64,000 nt of DNA from Actinoalloteichus hymeniacidonis (GTDB taxonomy: Bacteria > Actinomycetota > Actinomycetes > Mycobacteriales > Pseudonocardiaceae): positions 868,001 to 932,000 of the forward strand of contig NZ_JACHIS010000001.1 of assembly GCF_014203365.1 (NCBI RefSeq). The letters run 5' to 3'. Below, in pieces: positions 27,234 to 37,903 of the stretch. Positions within the stretch are counted from its first letter, which is position 1, and each line of letters opens with the position of its first letter. The translations under genes were made by a program, and so were the position numbers. A model generated the notes under the pieces. It had not been told where the DNA came from, searched no databases, and was given only the letters and a program-made list of their open reading frames with translations.

Positions 27234-27904
27234 TGTGGGAGGACCTGGTCCGGTACCTGAGTAGCGCCAACAATCGAGAGCTTCTCGGTTCGCAGCTACT
27301 CGAACACATCTACCTGTCGTTGACCCCGCTGCTGCTCGGTGTGGTGGTGGCGGTCCCGATCGGCTGGTTGGCGCACCGGTTCCCTCGGGTCCGCGCGGTG
27401 TTGTTGCCCGCGGCGAGCATTCTCTACACGGTGCCCTCGCTGGCCCTGTTCGTGGTGATCCCCGGAATCATCGGGACGCTGGTCCTGGACAGCATCAACG
27501 TGGTCGTCGCCCTGACCCTGTACACCAGCGCGCTGCTGTTGCGTCCGGTGATCGACGCGCTGACCGCGGTGCCGGACCACATCACCGCCGCCGCCACCGC
27601 GATGGGTTACCAACCGGCCCGCCGTTTCCTGGCCGTCGAGCTGCCGCTGGCGGTTCCGGTGCTCGCTGCGGGACTGCGGGTCGGCGCGGTGAGCAATATC
27701 AGCCTGGTCAGCGTCGGCGCGTTGATCGGCACCGGTGGTCTCGGGGTGTTGTTCACCGAGGGCTTCCGCACCAGGTACCTCGCACCGATCGTGGTGGGCA
27801 TCGTGCTCACGCTGGCCTTGGCGCTGGTGGTGGACCTGCTGCTGGTCGCATTGCGTCGTTGGCTCACCCCGTGGGAGCGGGTCGAAGTGGGGGCGCGCAC
27901 ATGA
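27233..27904 (+). CDS. opuCB: Glycine betaine/choline ABC transporter permease
   Basis: A 223-residue inner-membrane permease with about six hydrophobic helices. Seen: the coupling-helix region DHITAAATAMGYQPARRFLAVELPLAVPVL, typical of BPD-transport permeases of the OpuC family, and TVPSLALFVVIPGIIG. It overlaps the ATPase stop by one base and the next permease by 4 nt (ATGA). Confidence 0.92.
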   Translation: MWEDLVRYLSSANNRELLGSQLLEHIYLSLTPLLLGVVVAVPIGWLAHRFPRVRAVLLPAASILYTVPSLALFVVIPGIIGTLVLDSINVVVALTLYTSALLLRPVIDALTAVPDHITAAATAMGYQPARRFLAVELPLAVPVLAAGLRVGAVSNISLVSVGALIGTGGLGVLFTEGFRTRYLAPIVVGIVLTLALALVVDLLLVALRRWLTPWERVEVGART

Positions 27905-28641
27905 TCCAGGGACTGTTCGACTGGTTGGGCGACCCGGCGAACTGGCAGGGCACGACCGGCGTTCCCATCCGGCTGGTGGAGCATCTGGTCTACTGCGCCA
28001 TCGCCATCGGGCTGGCGGCCGCGATCGCCGTGCCGCTGGGGCTCTACATCGGCCACACCGGCCGGGGCGGTGTGTTCCTCGTCGGAATCGGCAACGCGAT
28101 GCGGGCGCTACCCACCCTGGGACTGGTGACCTTCCTGTATCTGGTGCTCGGCGGCACGCAGACCGCCACCGTGGTGGGCCTGGTCGTGTTGGCGGTGCCA
28201 CCGATCCTGGCCGGCACCTACGCGGGGGTGCAGGACGTCGATCGACGGGTGGTCGATGCGGCCAGCGGCGTGGGCATGACCGGCTGGCAACGGCTATGGC
28301 AGGTCGAGTTCCCCAATGCGCTGCCGCTGTTGTTCGGTGGACTGCGCAACGCCGTCCTCCAGGTGGTCGCCACCGCGACCGTCGCCGCCTATGTCGGGCT
28401 CGGTGGTCTGGGCAGGCTGCTGCTCGACGGAATCCGGGAACCGGACTACTCGCAGGTGTTGGCGAGCGCGCTGCTCGTGGCACTGCTCGCATTGATCCTG
28501 GACGCGGTGCTGGCCACGGTGCAGTGGTTGGTCGTGCCGCGCGGCTTGCGGCCCGCAGCGAAACCGCACCGCCGTAGGCGGCAGGCGACTCCGACCGACG
28601 GCGAACCGGCGAACGCGGCGGTAGCCGGAACCCGCCCCTGA
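27901..28641 (+). CDS. opuCD: Glycine betaine/choline ABC transporter permease
   Basis: The second, 246-residue permease of the same importer. Seen: NAMRALPTLGLVTFLYLVLG and the coupling loop DVDRRVVDAASGVGMTGWQR, with LWQVEFPNALPLLFGGLRN following. The C-terminal 30 residues are basic and cytosolic. Translationally coupled to opuCB by ATGA. Confidence 0.92.
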   Translation: MIQGLFDWLGDPANWQGTTGVPIRLVEHLVYCAIAIGLAAAIAVPLGLYIGHTGRGGVFLVGIGNAMRALPTLGLVTFLYLVLGGTQTATVVGLVVLAVPPILAGTYAGVQDVDRRVVDAASGVGMTGWQRLWQVEFPNALPLLFGGLRNAVLQVVATATVAAYVGLGGLGRLLLDGIREPDYSQVLASALLVALLALILDAVLATVQWLVVPRGLRPAAKPHRRRRQATPTDGEPANAAVAGTRP

Positions 28642-28777
28642 CATCCCCGGGGCGAACCCCGACTCCTCGGCATCGCAGCGCGCGCCACGAGCACCGCATC
28701 CGAGGTGTCGCCGCGCCGAGCGGCGTTGTCGAGCACAGCAGTGCAAGTGATGAGGATACGAGGGAGATCACGAGGCG

Positions 28778-29692
28778 ATGAGACAGCCAGGAAGATCGCG
28801 AGTCGTCCGACGGGGACTGGCCGTGCTGGCGGCGGGCACGGTATTGGTGACCGGCGCCTGCGGCGGTGGCGATCCGCTCGACCCGCAGCGTGAGGCCGCC
28901 GAGGGCGGGGAGATCATCGTCGGCTCGGCCGACTTCGCCGAGAATCAACTCCTGATGGAGATGTACGCCGAGGTGCTGCGCGAGGGCGGCGCCGAGGTGA
29001 GCACCCGTCCGGGCGTGGGCAACCGGGAATTCATCGTCGACGGACTCCAGGACGGGTCGCTGACCGTTGTTCCGGAGTACACCGGCAACCTGTTGCACCA
29101 TTTCGCCGAGGTCGCGCCGGGTACCTCGGCCGAGGAGATCGTCACCGAGCTGGACGCCTCGCTGCCGGAGGGCTTGGAGATCCTCGCACCGGCCGAGGCC
29201 GAGAACAGCGACGTGCTGGTGGTGACGCAGGAGACGTCCGAACGGCTGGACCTGACCTCGTTGGCCGACATCGGCGAGCAGTGCGACGAGCTGGTTCTCG
29301 GCGCGGCGGGGGAGTGGGCTGGCCGGTGGGTGGAGCCCATCGCCGAGATCTACGACTGCACCTTCAGCGAGATCAGGACCACCGACGCGGGCGGCCCGAT
29401 CACGGTCGACGAGCTCGCGGCGGGCAACGTCGACGTGGCGAACCTGTTCACCACGATGTCGGCGATCGAGGAGAACGGGTTCGTGGAGTTGGAGGACCCG
29501 GAGCAGCTCTACCCCGCCCAGCAGGTGATTCCGCTGGCCAGGGCCGACGCCCTCGACGACGAGCAGCGGGCCGCGCTCGACGAGCTGGCCGCCGCCCTGA
29601 ACACCGAGAACCTCAAGGAGATGGTCCGCCGGATCGAGGTCGATCGGGAGAACTACGCCGACGTTGCGCAGGAGTTCGTCGCCGGACTCTGA
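28778..29692 (+). CDS. opuCC: Glycine betaine/choline substrate-binding lipoprotein
   Basis: A 304-residue binding protein of the QAT importer. The signal peptide has an RR n-region and ends at the lipobox VTGAC. Seen: IIVGSADFAENQLLMEMYAE and VVPEYTGNLLHHF, typical of the OpuAC/OpuCC fold, and the C-terminal LNTENLKEMVRRIEVD. The 136-bp gap before it is the largest in the operon, so it may have extra regulation. It completes a four-gene osmoprotectant system. Confidence 0.92.
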   Translation: MRQPGRSRVVRRGLAVLAAGTVLVTGACGGGDPLDPQREAAEGGEIIVGSADFAENQLLMEMYAEVLREGGAEVSTRPGVGNREFIVDGLQDGSLTVVPEYTGNLLHHFAEVAPGTSAEEIVTELDASLPEGLEILAPAEAENSDVLVVTQETSERLDLTSLADIGEQCDELVLGAAGEWAGRWVEPIAEIYDCTFSEIRTTDAGGPITVDELAAGNVDVANLFTTMSAIEENGFVELEDPEQLYPAQQVIPLARADALDDEQRAALDELAAALNTENLKEMVRRIEVDRENYADVAQEFVAGL

Positions 29693-29707
29693 TCTATTCG
29701 GCGAGCC

Positions 29708-29744
29708 CGGCCCGGCCGGGCCGACGGCTGCTGTATCGAGCAGC
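29708..29744. terminator. Double hairpin between convergent genes
   Basis: A 16-bp perfect palindrome, CGGCCCGGCCGGGCCG (29708-29723), then GCTGCT-N6-AGCAGC (29727-29744). It lies just after opuCC and before the convergent secreted-protein gene. Confidence 0.55.
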
Positions 29745-29819
29745 TCGACGACCCGGCCGGGATCGGTGCTGGTTCGGGCGGATCCGCCTGAACCGGAATC
29801 GGGAACCGGACCGATCGGC

Positions 29820-30581
29820 TCAGCCGGTCACGGGGTGATGGCCTCGGATCGGCGTCGGCCGAGGCGCGGGCGGCGGCTGCTCCTCGTCACCGGGCTCCTC
29901 GTCGCCGGGCTCGGACGGCTCGGGCTCGGCGGGCTTGCTGGGCTCCGGCTCAGGCTCCGGCTCCGGTTCGGGCGCGGGAGTCTCGGCGCCCGCCGCGCAG
30001 GTGGCGGACGCGATGTCGATGCTCTGCAGGCCCGCGAGCTCGATGGACAGCGCGGTGACGGTCAACGACCCGTCGTCGCCTGTGACCTGGCGGTTCAGCA
30101 GCACAGTGGCCAGTCCGGGAACGTCCACTCCGGTGTTCGGGGGAGCCGCGGCGTCCAGTGCGATGCCGCCAAGGCTCGCTCCGACCAACCTGCTGTCGCC
30201 CTGACCCTGCTCACAGGTGGCCTCCACCGCGGTCGCGGCGAGGTCGCCGAGGCCGAGATCCACCAGGGTTGCCGCGCCGAGACCGACCCGCAGGTCGGTG
30301 ACGCTCGCGGCGGCGCGGTAGGTGTCGACCTCGGTGTTGAGCACCCCGGCCTCGACCAGTCCGCCTGCCACGTTCAAGTCCAACACCGAGCGTTGCTGAA
30401 AACCGTGCTCGCCGGTCAGGTGCGGCGTCGGCTGGATGGCGATCAGCCCCTCGGCGCCGAGTGCGAACGCCGAGCTGGTGGCCGTTCCGGTCGTCTCCTG
30501 TGCCGCTGCGGGCAGGACCGAGCTGAATGCGAGGCCGATAACAACGGCCAGGCCGGCCGATGCATGTGCAGTCTTGGACAC
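29820..30581 (-). CDS. Secreted protein with Pro/Glu-rich C-terminal tail
   Basis: A 253-residue exported protein. A cleavable signal peptide ends near LPAAAQE. The body (about 30-195) resembles the actinobacterial choice-of-anchor P group: a beta-rich domain with the paired cysteines in EATCEQGQGD and SATCAAGAE. It then has a PEPEPEPEPEPSKP-type tail of about 55 residues, probably spanning the cell wall. No LPXTG motif or C-terminal hydrophobic anchor is present. Function unknown. Confidence 0.7.
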   Translation of the reverse strand: MSKTAHASAGLAVVIGLAFSSVLPAAAQETTGTATSSAFALGAEGLIAIQPTPHLTGEHGFQQRSVLDLNVAGGLVEAGVLNTEVDTYRAAASVTDLRVGLGAATLVDLGLGDLAATAVEATCEQGQGDSRLVGASLGGIALDAAAPPNTGVDVPGLATVLLNRQVTGDDGSLTVTALSIELAGLQSIDIASATCAAGAETPAPEPEPEPEPEPSKPAEPEPSEPGDEEPGDEEQPPPAPRPTPIRGHHPVTG

Positions 30582-30633
30582 GATTGCCTTTCGTATATCG
30601 GGGGAATCGAGCGGGTATCGATCAGCGAATGAC

Positions 30634-31461
30634 TCAGCTGACCTCGACGACGGTGCCCAATGGCAGGGTCAGCAGTAGTTCCAGTGCGTCGTCGGGAACT
30701 CGAATACATCCGTCGCTGGTCTCCGTGCCGAACGGAGTCTCATCCGGCCAGCCGTGAATGGCGACGGTGGCGGGGCCGTCCGAATATGTCTCGAACGAAT
30801 CGGAGTGTGCGCCGAGTGGAAGAGTGAAGGGACTGAAGTCGCTGATGGTCTCCTCGATGGAGGCCAATAGGAATGTCCGGCCCACCGGAGTGGGTGCCTC
30901 GCTGCTTCCGACACCGACGGTCCAATTGCCGATCTCGGTGTCCGCCTCGAAGACGGCGAGTGCGAAGTTCTCCAGATCGACCTCGATCCGGAAATCGTTG
31001 CTCGCCTCGGCGATCTCGCCATCGGCGGCGCTGATCCAGCCGGTGGAGTTGTTCGGCCGAGAGGGCAGCAGGACGTGATACCAGTCCGCGTCCTGCTCGA
31101 TGACCGGCAGCCAGGTCGGCGACCCGAGCTGGGTGGCGGGCAGTGTGGCGATCGCGGTGCCGCCCTTGGCGTCGTACACCGGTAGTTCGTCCTCGGGGTG
31201 GACGACGAGTTCGCCGGTCCGCTCCTCGGGGGCCGGGTCGGTCGGCGCCCCTTCGACCGTGCCGAAGGTGGTGGCCTCCGGGAGCGCGGCGAGTGCGACC
31301 GGGTCGATCTCCTGCGGCGTCGGTTGGCTGGTCGCCGCCGACTCCTCGTCGGCGGCCGGTCCACAACCGGCGAGGAAAACCAATGCGCTCAATGCGCAGA
31401 TCGCGACCAGTCGATTGGGTCGACGATTTCGGGCGCTTTTTTCGCATGCGACAGACAGCAT
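30634..31461 (-). CDS. L,D-transpeptidase (YkuD) lipoprotein
   Basis: A cell-wall enzyme forming or exchanging 3-3 peptidoglycan crosslinks. It has 275 residues. The signal peptide ends in the lipobox LAGC; an SH3-like region follows (about 80-150), then the YkuD domain from about residue 160. Seen: VAIHGWPDETPFG (catalytic-site His) and TSDGCIRVPDDALELL (nucleophilic Cys in the S-x-G-C-I-R motif). ATG 31461 has AGGAAC upstream. Unlike the large mycobacterial Ldt proteins it lacks an Ig-like extension. Confidence 0.88.
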   Translation of the reverse strand: MLSVACEKSARNRRPNRLVAICALSALVFLAGCGPAADEESAATSQPTPQEIDPVALAALPEATTFGTVEGAPTDPAPEERTGELVVHPEDELPVYDAKGGTAIATLPATQLGSPTWLPVIEQDADWYHVLLPSRPNNSTGWISAADGEIAEASNDFRIEVDLENFALAVFEADTEIGNWTVGVGSSEAPTPVGRTFLLASIEETISDFSPFTLPLGAHSDSFETYSDGPATVAIHGWPDETPFGTETSDGCIRVPDDALELLLTLPLGTVVEVS

Positions 31462-31989
31462 CGTGGTGCCTGGTTCCTTTCTGCATACCCGGCGGGTGCG
31501 GCCTGGATTCCGGCGCACTCCGCCCGATCGAGGGTGACCCGGCTCGCCCGTGGGTTTCGGTGCGAGGTGCATTACTTGGTCGGGAAACGGGTCGGTACTC
31601 GATGCGATGTCGCTGCCTGAGCACCACGTTTCGGTGGTGGCTTTCGACAACGTTGGGGAGCGAAACATCCGCCGCCGTGGAGATCAACCATGCCCGTCGG
31701 CGGGAGCCGAGGCCCTGACCTGGGCTGATTCGTCATCGTCCCAGGTGACGGAAGGAAGGCCTTTTCACTCTTTGGAGCGATTATGCTCAAGTCCGGCTGG
31801 CGAATGTCGGTGCTCTTTGGCGGGTTTGCTTCGACGGTCGGTGATTTTGTTACCGGATAATGGCCACTATCGTGGTGATCTCCGTCACTGAGACGTGGCG
31901 TTGTGATGCGTGAATCGATCTTGACTGCGGTGTCCATTGTCGACTGAATGATCAACAATCGTGAACCGAGTCGACAATGGCCGGAGGAA
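31462..31989. other. Intergenic region upstream of the L,D-transpeptidase
   Basis: No supportable gene. The half near 31770-31970 is noticeably AT-richer than the flanking genes. Structures seen: CACCAC-N6-GTGGTG at 31622-31639 and the long inverted repeat at 31934-31980. Confidence 0.5.
31934..31980. terminator. Long inverted repeat, probable terminator of the IclR gene
   Basis: CCATTGTCGACT (31934-31945) and its exact complement AGTCGACAATGG (31969-31980), with 23 nt between. It starts 9 nt beyond the IclR stop codon. There is no U-tract. An operator is the alternative reading. Confidence 0.55.
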
Positions 31990-32784
31990 TCAATCGGATT
32001 CGGGAGCCGTCCCGCCCAATCGCACCGTCAGATCCGCTGCGGTCCGCCGTACCTCCGCCGCCGTCTCGGGCCAGATCTGGCCGCAATCCGACTCCCGATC
32101 GCAGACGTGTCGGAAGGTCACGCTCACCGAGGCCACCGGCCTGCCGCCGTGGTCGAAGACCGCCGAGGCGACCGAGGCCCAGGACTCGGTGATGTAGCCG
32201 TCCTCCACCGCCCAGCCGCGACGCCGTTCCGAGGCCAGCAGCCGCCGAAGACTCGGCAGGTCCCTCGGACCCCGGCCGGTTCGCTGCACGAAACTCGACG
32301 AACCGGGGAACAACGCCCGGACCTGCGGTGCGGGCAGATGGGCCAACATCGCTCGTCCAGAGGCCGTCAGCTCGGCGGGCAGGCGCACCCCTACATCGGT
32401 GACCAGGGTCTGCGGCCGCGCGGGCTGTTCCTTGGACAGGTAGACGGCCTGCGCGCCGTGCAGCACCCCGAGCTGGGCATTGTGCTCGACGCGTTGCGCG
32501 AGCCTGGCCAAGAGCGGGCGCGCGAGCCGTTCCAGGGGATCGTGTCGTAGGTAGGCGGAACCGAGTTCGAATGCCGCCATTCCCAGGCCGTAGCGGCGCT
32601 CCTCGGGAAGATGACTGACGTAGCCGGTTCGGACCAGCTCGCCGAGCAGGTGATACGTCGTCGAACGGGGTAGTTCCAGCTCGCGGGAGATCACCGCGGC
32701 CGAGGTCGGGGTCGCGCGTCGGGCCAGCAGACCCAGCACCGCCAATCCACGCCGAAGCGCGGGGACGTCACTGCTATCGCCCAT
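31990..32784 (-). CDS. IclR-family regulator of histidine utilisation
   Basis: A 264-residue IclR regulator: an N-terminal winged helix (ALRRGLAVLGLLARR, then ELELPRSTTYHLLGELVRTGYV) and the C-terminal ligand-binding GAF-like domain (LTASGRAMLAHLP is its hallmark). It is transcribed divergently from hutH across 132 bp, which argues for local control of the hut genes. The inducer (urocanate or histidine) is inferred from context. A small inverted repeat GTCTG-N6-CAGAC (32847-32862) in the shared promoter region is a candidate operator. Confidence 0.85.
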   Translation of the reverse strand: MGDSSDVPALRRGLAVLGLLARRATPTSAAVISRELELPRSTTYHLLGELVRTGYVSHLPEERRYGLGMAAFELGSAYLRHDPLERLARPLLARLAQRVEHNAQLGVLHGAQAVYLSKEQPARPQTLVTDVGVRLPAELTASGRAMLAHLPAPQVRALFPGSSSFVQRTGRGPRDLPSLRRLLASERRRGWAVEDGYITESWASVASAVFDHGGRPVASVSVTFRHVCDRESDCGQIWPETAAEVRRTAADLTVRLGGTAPESD

Positions 32785-32916
32785 CCATGTCCTCGCCCGC
32801 CACCGTCCACGTCCACGAGCCGGATCGGTCGCCCGGCATGAGGCGAGTCTGGCATCTCAGACGGACTCCGGCTCTGTCATCTTGGTCATGCGTCGTCCAC
32901 GCGTTGTGATGGGCAG

Positions 32917-34449
32917 ATGTCGCAACCGATTGCGGTGGGTGTCGAACCGCTCACCCGAGATCAGGTCGTCGCGGTCGCCAGGACCGGCGCGGGCGTCCGC
33001 ATCACCGAGGAGGCCCGGACGGCGGTCACCACCGCCAGGGCGCACATCGAGGCCCTCGCCGAGGCACCGACGCCGACCTACGGCGTCTCCACCGGCTTCG
33101 GCGCGTTGGCCACCCGACACATCCCGCAGGAGAGTCGGGCCGACCTGCAACGATCGTTGGTCCGCTCGCACGCGGCCGGTGCGGGTGAGCCGGTGGAGCC
33201 CGAGGTGGTGCGGGCGATGATGGTGCTGCGGCTGAGCACCCTGACCGCCGGACACAGCGGAGTGCGGCCCGAGACCGTGGCCGCGTTGGCCGCGTTGATC
33301 GGCTCCGGGTTGACCCCGGTGGTGCACGAACACGGCTCGCTGGGCTGCTCGGGTGATCTCGCTCCGTTGTCGGCCGTCGCGCTGACCCTGATGGGCGAGG
33401 GCGAGGTCCTCGACGCCGCAGGCACTCGGATTCCCACCGCCGAGGCGTTCGCCGCCCACGGGTTGCGGCCGATCGTGCTGGCGGAGAAGGAGGGTCTGGC
33501 GCTGACCAACGGCACCGACGGCATGCTCGGCATGCTGGTGCTCGCGGCCGCCGACCTGGCGGACCTGCTTGATATCGCCGATCTGACCGCCGCGATGAGC
33601 GTCGAGGCGCTGCTGGCCACCGACCGCGTCTTCGCCCCCGAGCTGCAGGCCCTGCGCCCGCACCCCGGCCAGGCGCGTTCCGCCGCCCGGTTGACCGCGT
33701 TGCTGGCGGGTTCCGAGATCGTCGCCAGCCATCGCGGTGCGGACTGCAATCGGGTGCAGGACGCCTATTCGCTGCGGTGCGCGCCCCAGGTCCACGGCGC
33801 CGCCCGCGACACGCTGACGCACGCCGAACTGGTCGCCGACCGGGAACTCGCCTCGGTCATCGACAACCCGGTGGTGCTCGCCGATGGCCGGGTCGAGTCC
33901 AACGGCAACTTCCATGGCGCGCCCGTGGGCTATGTGTTGGACTTCCTGGCCGTGCCCGTCGCCGATGTCGCCAGCATGGCCGAGCGCCGCACCGACCGGC
34001 TTCTCGACGTGCACCGCTCGCACGGCCTCCCGCCGTTCCTGGCCGCCGACCCCGGGGTCGACTCCGGTTACATGATCGCGCAGTACACCCAGGCCGCCGT
34101 GGTCTCGGAGCTGAAGCGATTGGCCTCACCCGCTTCGGTGGACTCCATTCCGAGTTCGGCGATGCAGGAGGATCATGTGTCCATGGGCTGGTCGGCCGCA
34201 CGAAAGCTGCGTCGTGGCCTGGACGGGTTGCGCACGGTGCTGGCCGTCGAGCTGCTCACCGCCGCGCGAGCCATCGACCTGCGCGCCCCGCTGCGACCCG
34301 CGCCCGCCACCGCCGCCGCCCTCGCGTTGCTCCGCACCCGTGTGCCCGGTCCCGGCCCGGACCGGCATCTCGCCCCCGACATCGCCGAGGCGCGTCACCT
34401 CGTGACCTCCGGCGAGCTGCTCGACGTCGTCGCGGCACAGCTGGCCTGA
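32917..34449 (+). CDS. hutH: Histidine ammonia-lyase
   Basis: Deaminates histidine to urocanate, the first step of the hut pathway. It has 510 residues. Seen: [15 protein letters not shown] (catalytic Tyr loop), [16 protein letters not shown] (MIO-forming triad), NGTDGM and [14 protein letters not shown]. The MIO triad here is Cys144-Ser145-Gly146 rather than Ala-Ser-Gly; streptomycete enzymes are known to share this variant. The final [15 protein letters not shown] region is also typical. It starts the hutHU unit and is divergent from the IclR gene. Confidence 0.95.
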   Translation: MSQPIAVGVEPLTRDQVVAVARTGAGVRITEEARTAVTTARAHIEALAEAPTPTYGVSTGFGALATRHIPQESRADLQRSLVRSHAAGAGEPVEPEVVRAMMVLRLSTLTAGHSGVRPETVAALAALIGSGLTPVVHEHGSLGCSGDLAPLSAVALTLMGEGEVLDAAGTRIPTAEAFAAHGLRPIVLAEKEGLALTNGTDGMLGMLVLAAADLADLLDIADLTAAMSVEALLATDRVFAPELQALRPHPGQARSAARLTALLAGSEIVASHRGADCNRVQDAYSLRCAPQVHGAARDTLTHAELVADRELASVIDNPVVLADGRVESNGNFHGAPVGYVLDFLAVPVADVASMAERRTDRLLDVHRSHGLPPFLAADPGVDSGYMIAQYTQAAVVSELKRLASPASVDSIPSSAMQEDHVSMGWSAARKLRRGLDGLRTVLAVELLTAARAIDLRAPLRPAPATAAALALLRTRVPGPGPDRHLAPDIAEARHLVTSGELLDVVAAQLA

Positions 34450-34519
34450 CGACTCGCCGCACCAAACGGATCCAGTGACCCCGCTGGATCGATCGTTTCC
34501 GTCGATGGGAGTTCTCTTC

Positions 34520-36178
<1,659 letters not shown>

Positions 36179-36184
36179 GCCGCA

Positions 36185-36226
36185 AGCCGTGGTGGCCGTC
36201 GACGTGCTTCGGCAGCCACCACGGCT
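36185..36226 (+). terminator. Terminator hairpin after hutU
   Basis: AGCCGTGGTGGC (36185-36196) pairs perfectly with GCCACCACGGCT (36215-36226) around an 18-nt loop, beginning 6 nt after the hutU stop. Confidence 0.75.
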
Positions 36227-36404
36227 CGCGGTTTCGGTGAGTGAATGGCGACGCATTGTGATCATGTTTTCGTTGCGTGCCCCAGCGGTGTTGATCTAGG
36301 AATGGTTTCAGCGATCGGCAATGCCGGTCTTCTCAGCGCCCGGTGATATTGATCTTTGTTTTTCGACGCGGTGGGGGACCGGCTTTCGTGGCGCCCAAAA
36401 TTCG

Positions 36405-36433
36405 TTGACTCTGAATGACCCACGCAATACTGT
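36405..36433 (+). promoter_or_regulatory. Housekeeping-type promoter of the toxin cassette
   Basis: TTGACT (36405-36410), a 17-nt spacer, then TACTGT (36428-36433). This is a near-consensus primary sigma-factor promoter, placed 31 bp upstream of the first cassette ATG. It gives the inserted genes transcription independent of hut control. Confidence 0.65.
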
Positions 36434-36464
36434 GAGTGGCGGTCCATTGCGCGGGGGTGGGGAG

Positions 36465-36719
36465 ATGGGCGGCGCAGGCGAGGTGCGGGCGGAAATTCTC
36501 GATATTGCGGGAATGTTGCCGATCCAACGATTGATTCGACAACAGGAGAATTCTTCGGCGATCGTCGCTGAATTGGTGGAATCCTGGCGCGGCAGCGAGT
36601 ATCCCGATGCTCCGCAGGCCGTGGCCGATCTCCGGCATGTCGGTGCTGATCTCACTGCGGCGATCGGCGCGCTCGGCAGGGGCGCCGAGCTGCTCCGCGA
36701 CTACTCGGCGCGGTTGTGA
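36465..36719 (+). CDS. Small helical protein at head of toxin cassette
   Basis: An 84-residue, probably all-helical protein (QQENSSAIVAELVESWRG, then a second helix with LGRGAELLRDYSARL). Size and heptad-like pattern recall WXG100/ESX-like or DUF6244-type partners encoded before actinobacterial polymorphic toxins, but there is no WXG motif (the only Trp is in SWRGSEY). The ATG follows GGGGTGGGGAG closely; a GTG at 36483 is possible. The stop overlaps the next start by 4 nt (GTGA), so it is made together with the toxin. Possible role: secretion partner or chaperone. Confidence 0.65.
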   Translation: MGGAGEVRAEILDIAGMLPIQRLIRQQENSSAIVAELVESWRGSEYPDAPQAVADLRHVGADLTAAIGALGRGAELLRDYSARL

Positions 36720-37543
36720 GCAGCATGACCGGGTTCGACAGAGTGGCAACGAGTCTGCGACATGTCAAGAGCGAGACCGAATCGGCCGCCGCGGAACTAA
36801 GCGGTATCGATCGTGAGCTCGGTGAGCTGCTTACTAGGCTGGACGGTGTCGCACGGGGTTCGACCGCCGCCGAGATGGCCGACGTCCCGAAGCTGATCGA
36901 ACAGGCCCGCGTCGAGATCGATAACGCGAGAACGCGATATCGGAATACCGCAGGCCGAATTCATGCTTATCTCGCCGAGCATGGGCACAGCCCGACGTCG
37001 GGCACGACGGCGTTGGTGGGTGCCCGCGAACCGACGCCTCGATCGGCCGAGTCGGCGCGACACAACGAGACGATTCCGCTGCCGAACATCACCCCGCCAC
37101 ATCAACCGGCGGGCACGGTGACCGACGATCCAGCCACCTGGCCGGGGCGGATCCGAGAGCCGACCGGCGACGAGGCCTTCAGCCCGGAGGAACAATCCGT
37201 CGCCGAGCGTCTGGCCCGCCTCGATGAGGTGGAGATCGTCATTCAACCGCCGGGCTCGCATCGGACTCCGGACGCGGTGATCGATGGCGTCGGTGTCGAG
37301 TTCAAGACACTCACCGATCCCAACCCGGACGCCGAGCGGGTGAAGAACACCTTGAACCGTTCGGTGCGCAAGGGCGGTCAGGGCACGGAGATCATCATCG
37401 ATGGCCGCCGGACGACCCTGACCGAGGCGGACGCAATCCGAGGTACCTTCCGGTTCCTCCGGGCGCCGGGAAATGCGCGAAAACTGGCAAGAATCCGGAT
37501 CTGGGGTGCAGATTTCGACTTCGAATGGAAGCGGGGAAGTTAG
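36716..37543 (+). CDS. Polymorphic toxin with CdiA-like C-terminal nuclease domain
   Basis: A 275-residue two-part protein. Residues 1-95 form a charged helical domain like the helical leader regions of actinobacterial secreted toxins; a Pro/Thr-rich hinge follows (about 95-170). Residues 175-275 match the CdiA C-terminal tRNase pattern: PDAVIDG (D186), VEFKTL (E195 and K197, a PD-(D/E)XK-like core), RKGGQGTEIIIDGRR, and a C-terminal strand ARIRIWGADFDFEW. I infer a contact- or secretion-delivered RNase. It has no signal peptide, so export would need a partner system. A small gene follows with no gap (stop TAG directly abuts ATG), as expected for an immunity gene. Confidence 0.72.
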   Translation: MSSMTGFDRVATSLRHVKSETESAAAELSGIDRELGELLTRLDGVARGSTAAEMADVPKLIEQARVEIDNARTRYRNTAGRIHAYLAEHGHSPTSGTTALVGAREPTPRSAESARHNETIPLPNITPPHQPAGTVTDDPATWPGRIREPTGDEAFSPEEQSVAERLARLDEVEIVIQPPGSHRTPDAVIDGVGVEFKTLTDPNPDAERVKNTLNRSVRKGGQGTEIIIDGRRTTLTEADAIRGTFRFLRAPGNARKLARIRIWGADFDFEWKRGS

Positions 37544-37903
37544 ATGGGCGACACCTATGAGATCTACTTCGGTTCGGCCGGTTCGGGGAACCCGAAAGAG
37601 CGGTTCGCCGAGCTGGTGTCGGCGGCCATCGATGCACCGTTGCAACCTGACGACGACCCCTACCGAAACTATTGGGCGGAGCGCGACGGCGTGTACTTCG
37701 ATCTCTATTCCGAGCATGGAATGGACAACGACGCCGGAATACCGTTCGAGCAGATGCCCTATTCGGTGACGTTGCGCAGTGACATCGCTCGCGAGGAGCA
37801 GCTCAGGATTGCCGAGGCCGTCTTCGAACGGCTGCGGGAGGCGGGGCTGCGGCCGATCTACCTGGTCTGGGGGATCGAGCGAACCATCCGGCATGCCGAC
37901 TGA
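37544..37903 (+). CDS. Probable immunity protein
   Basis: A 119-residue acidic cytosolic protein that starts on the base after the toxin stop codon. I recognise no family. Its size, acidity, lack of signal or membrane segments, and immediate downstream position make it the natural immunity candidate for the CdiA-like nuclease. The composition is rich in aromatic and acidic residues (YRNYWAERDGVYFDLYSEHG). Confidence 0.6.
   Translation: MGDTYEIYFGSAGSGNPKERFAELVSAAIDAPLQPDDDPYRNYWAERDGVYFDLYSEHGMDNDAGIPFEQMPYSVTLRSDIAREEQLRIAEAVFERLREAGLRPIYLVWGIERTIRHAD

Noticed and set aside
31572-31958. 128-codon minus-strand frame between ldt and iclR
   Set aside because: Pro/Arg/Thr-rich, ends within a promoter region, and no ribosome binding site was seen.
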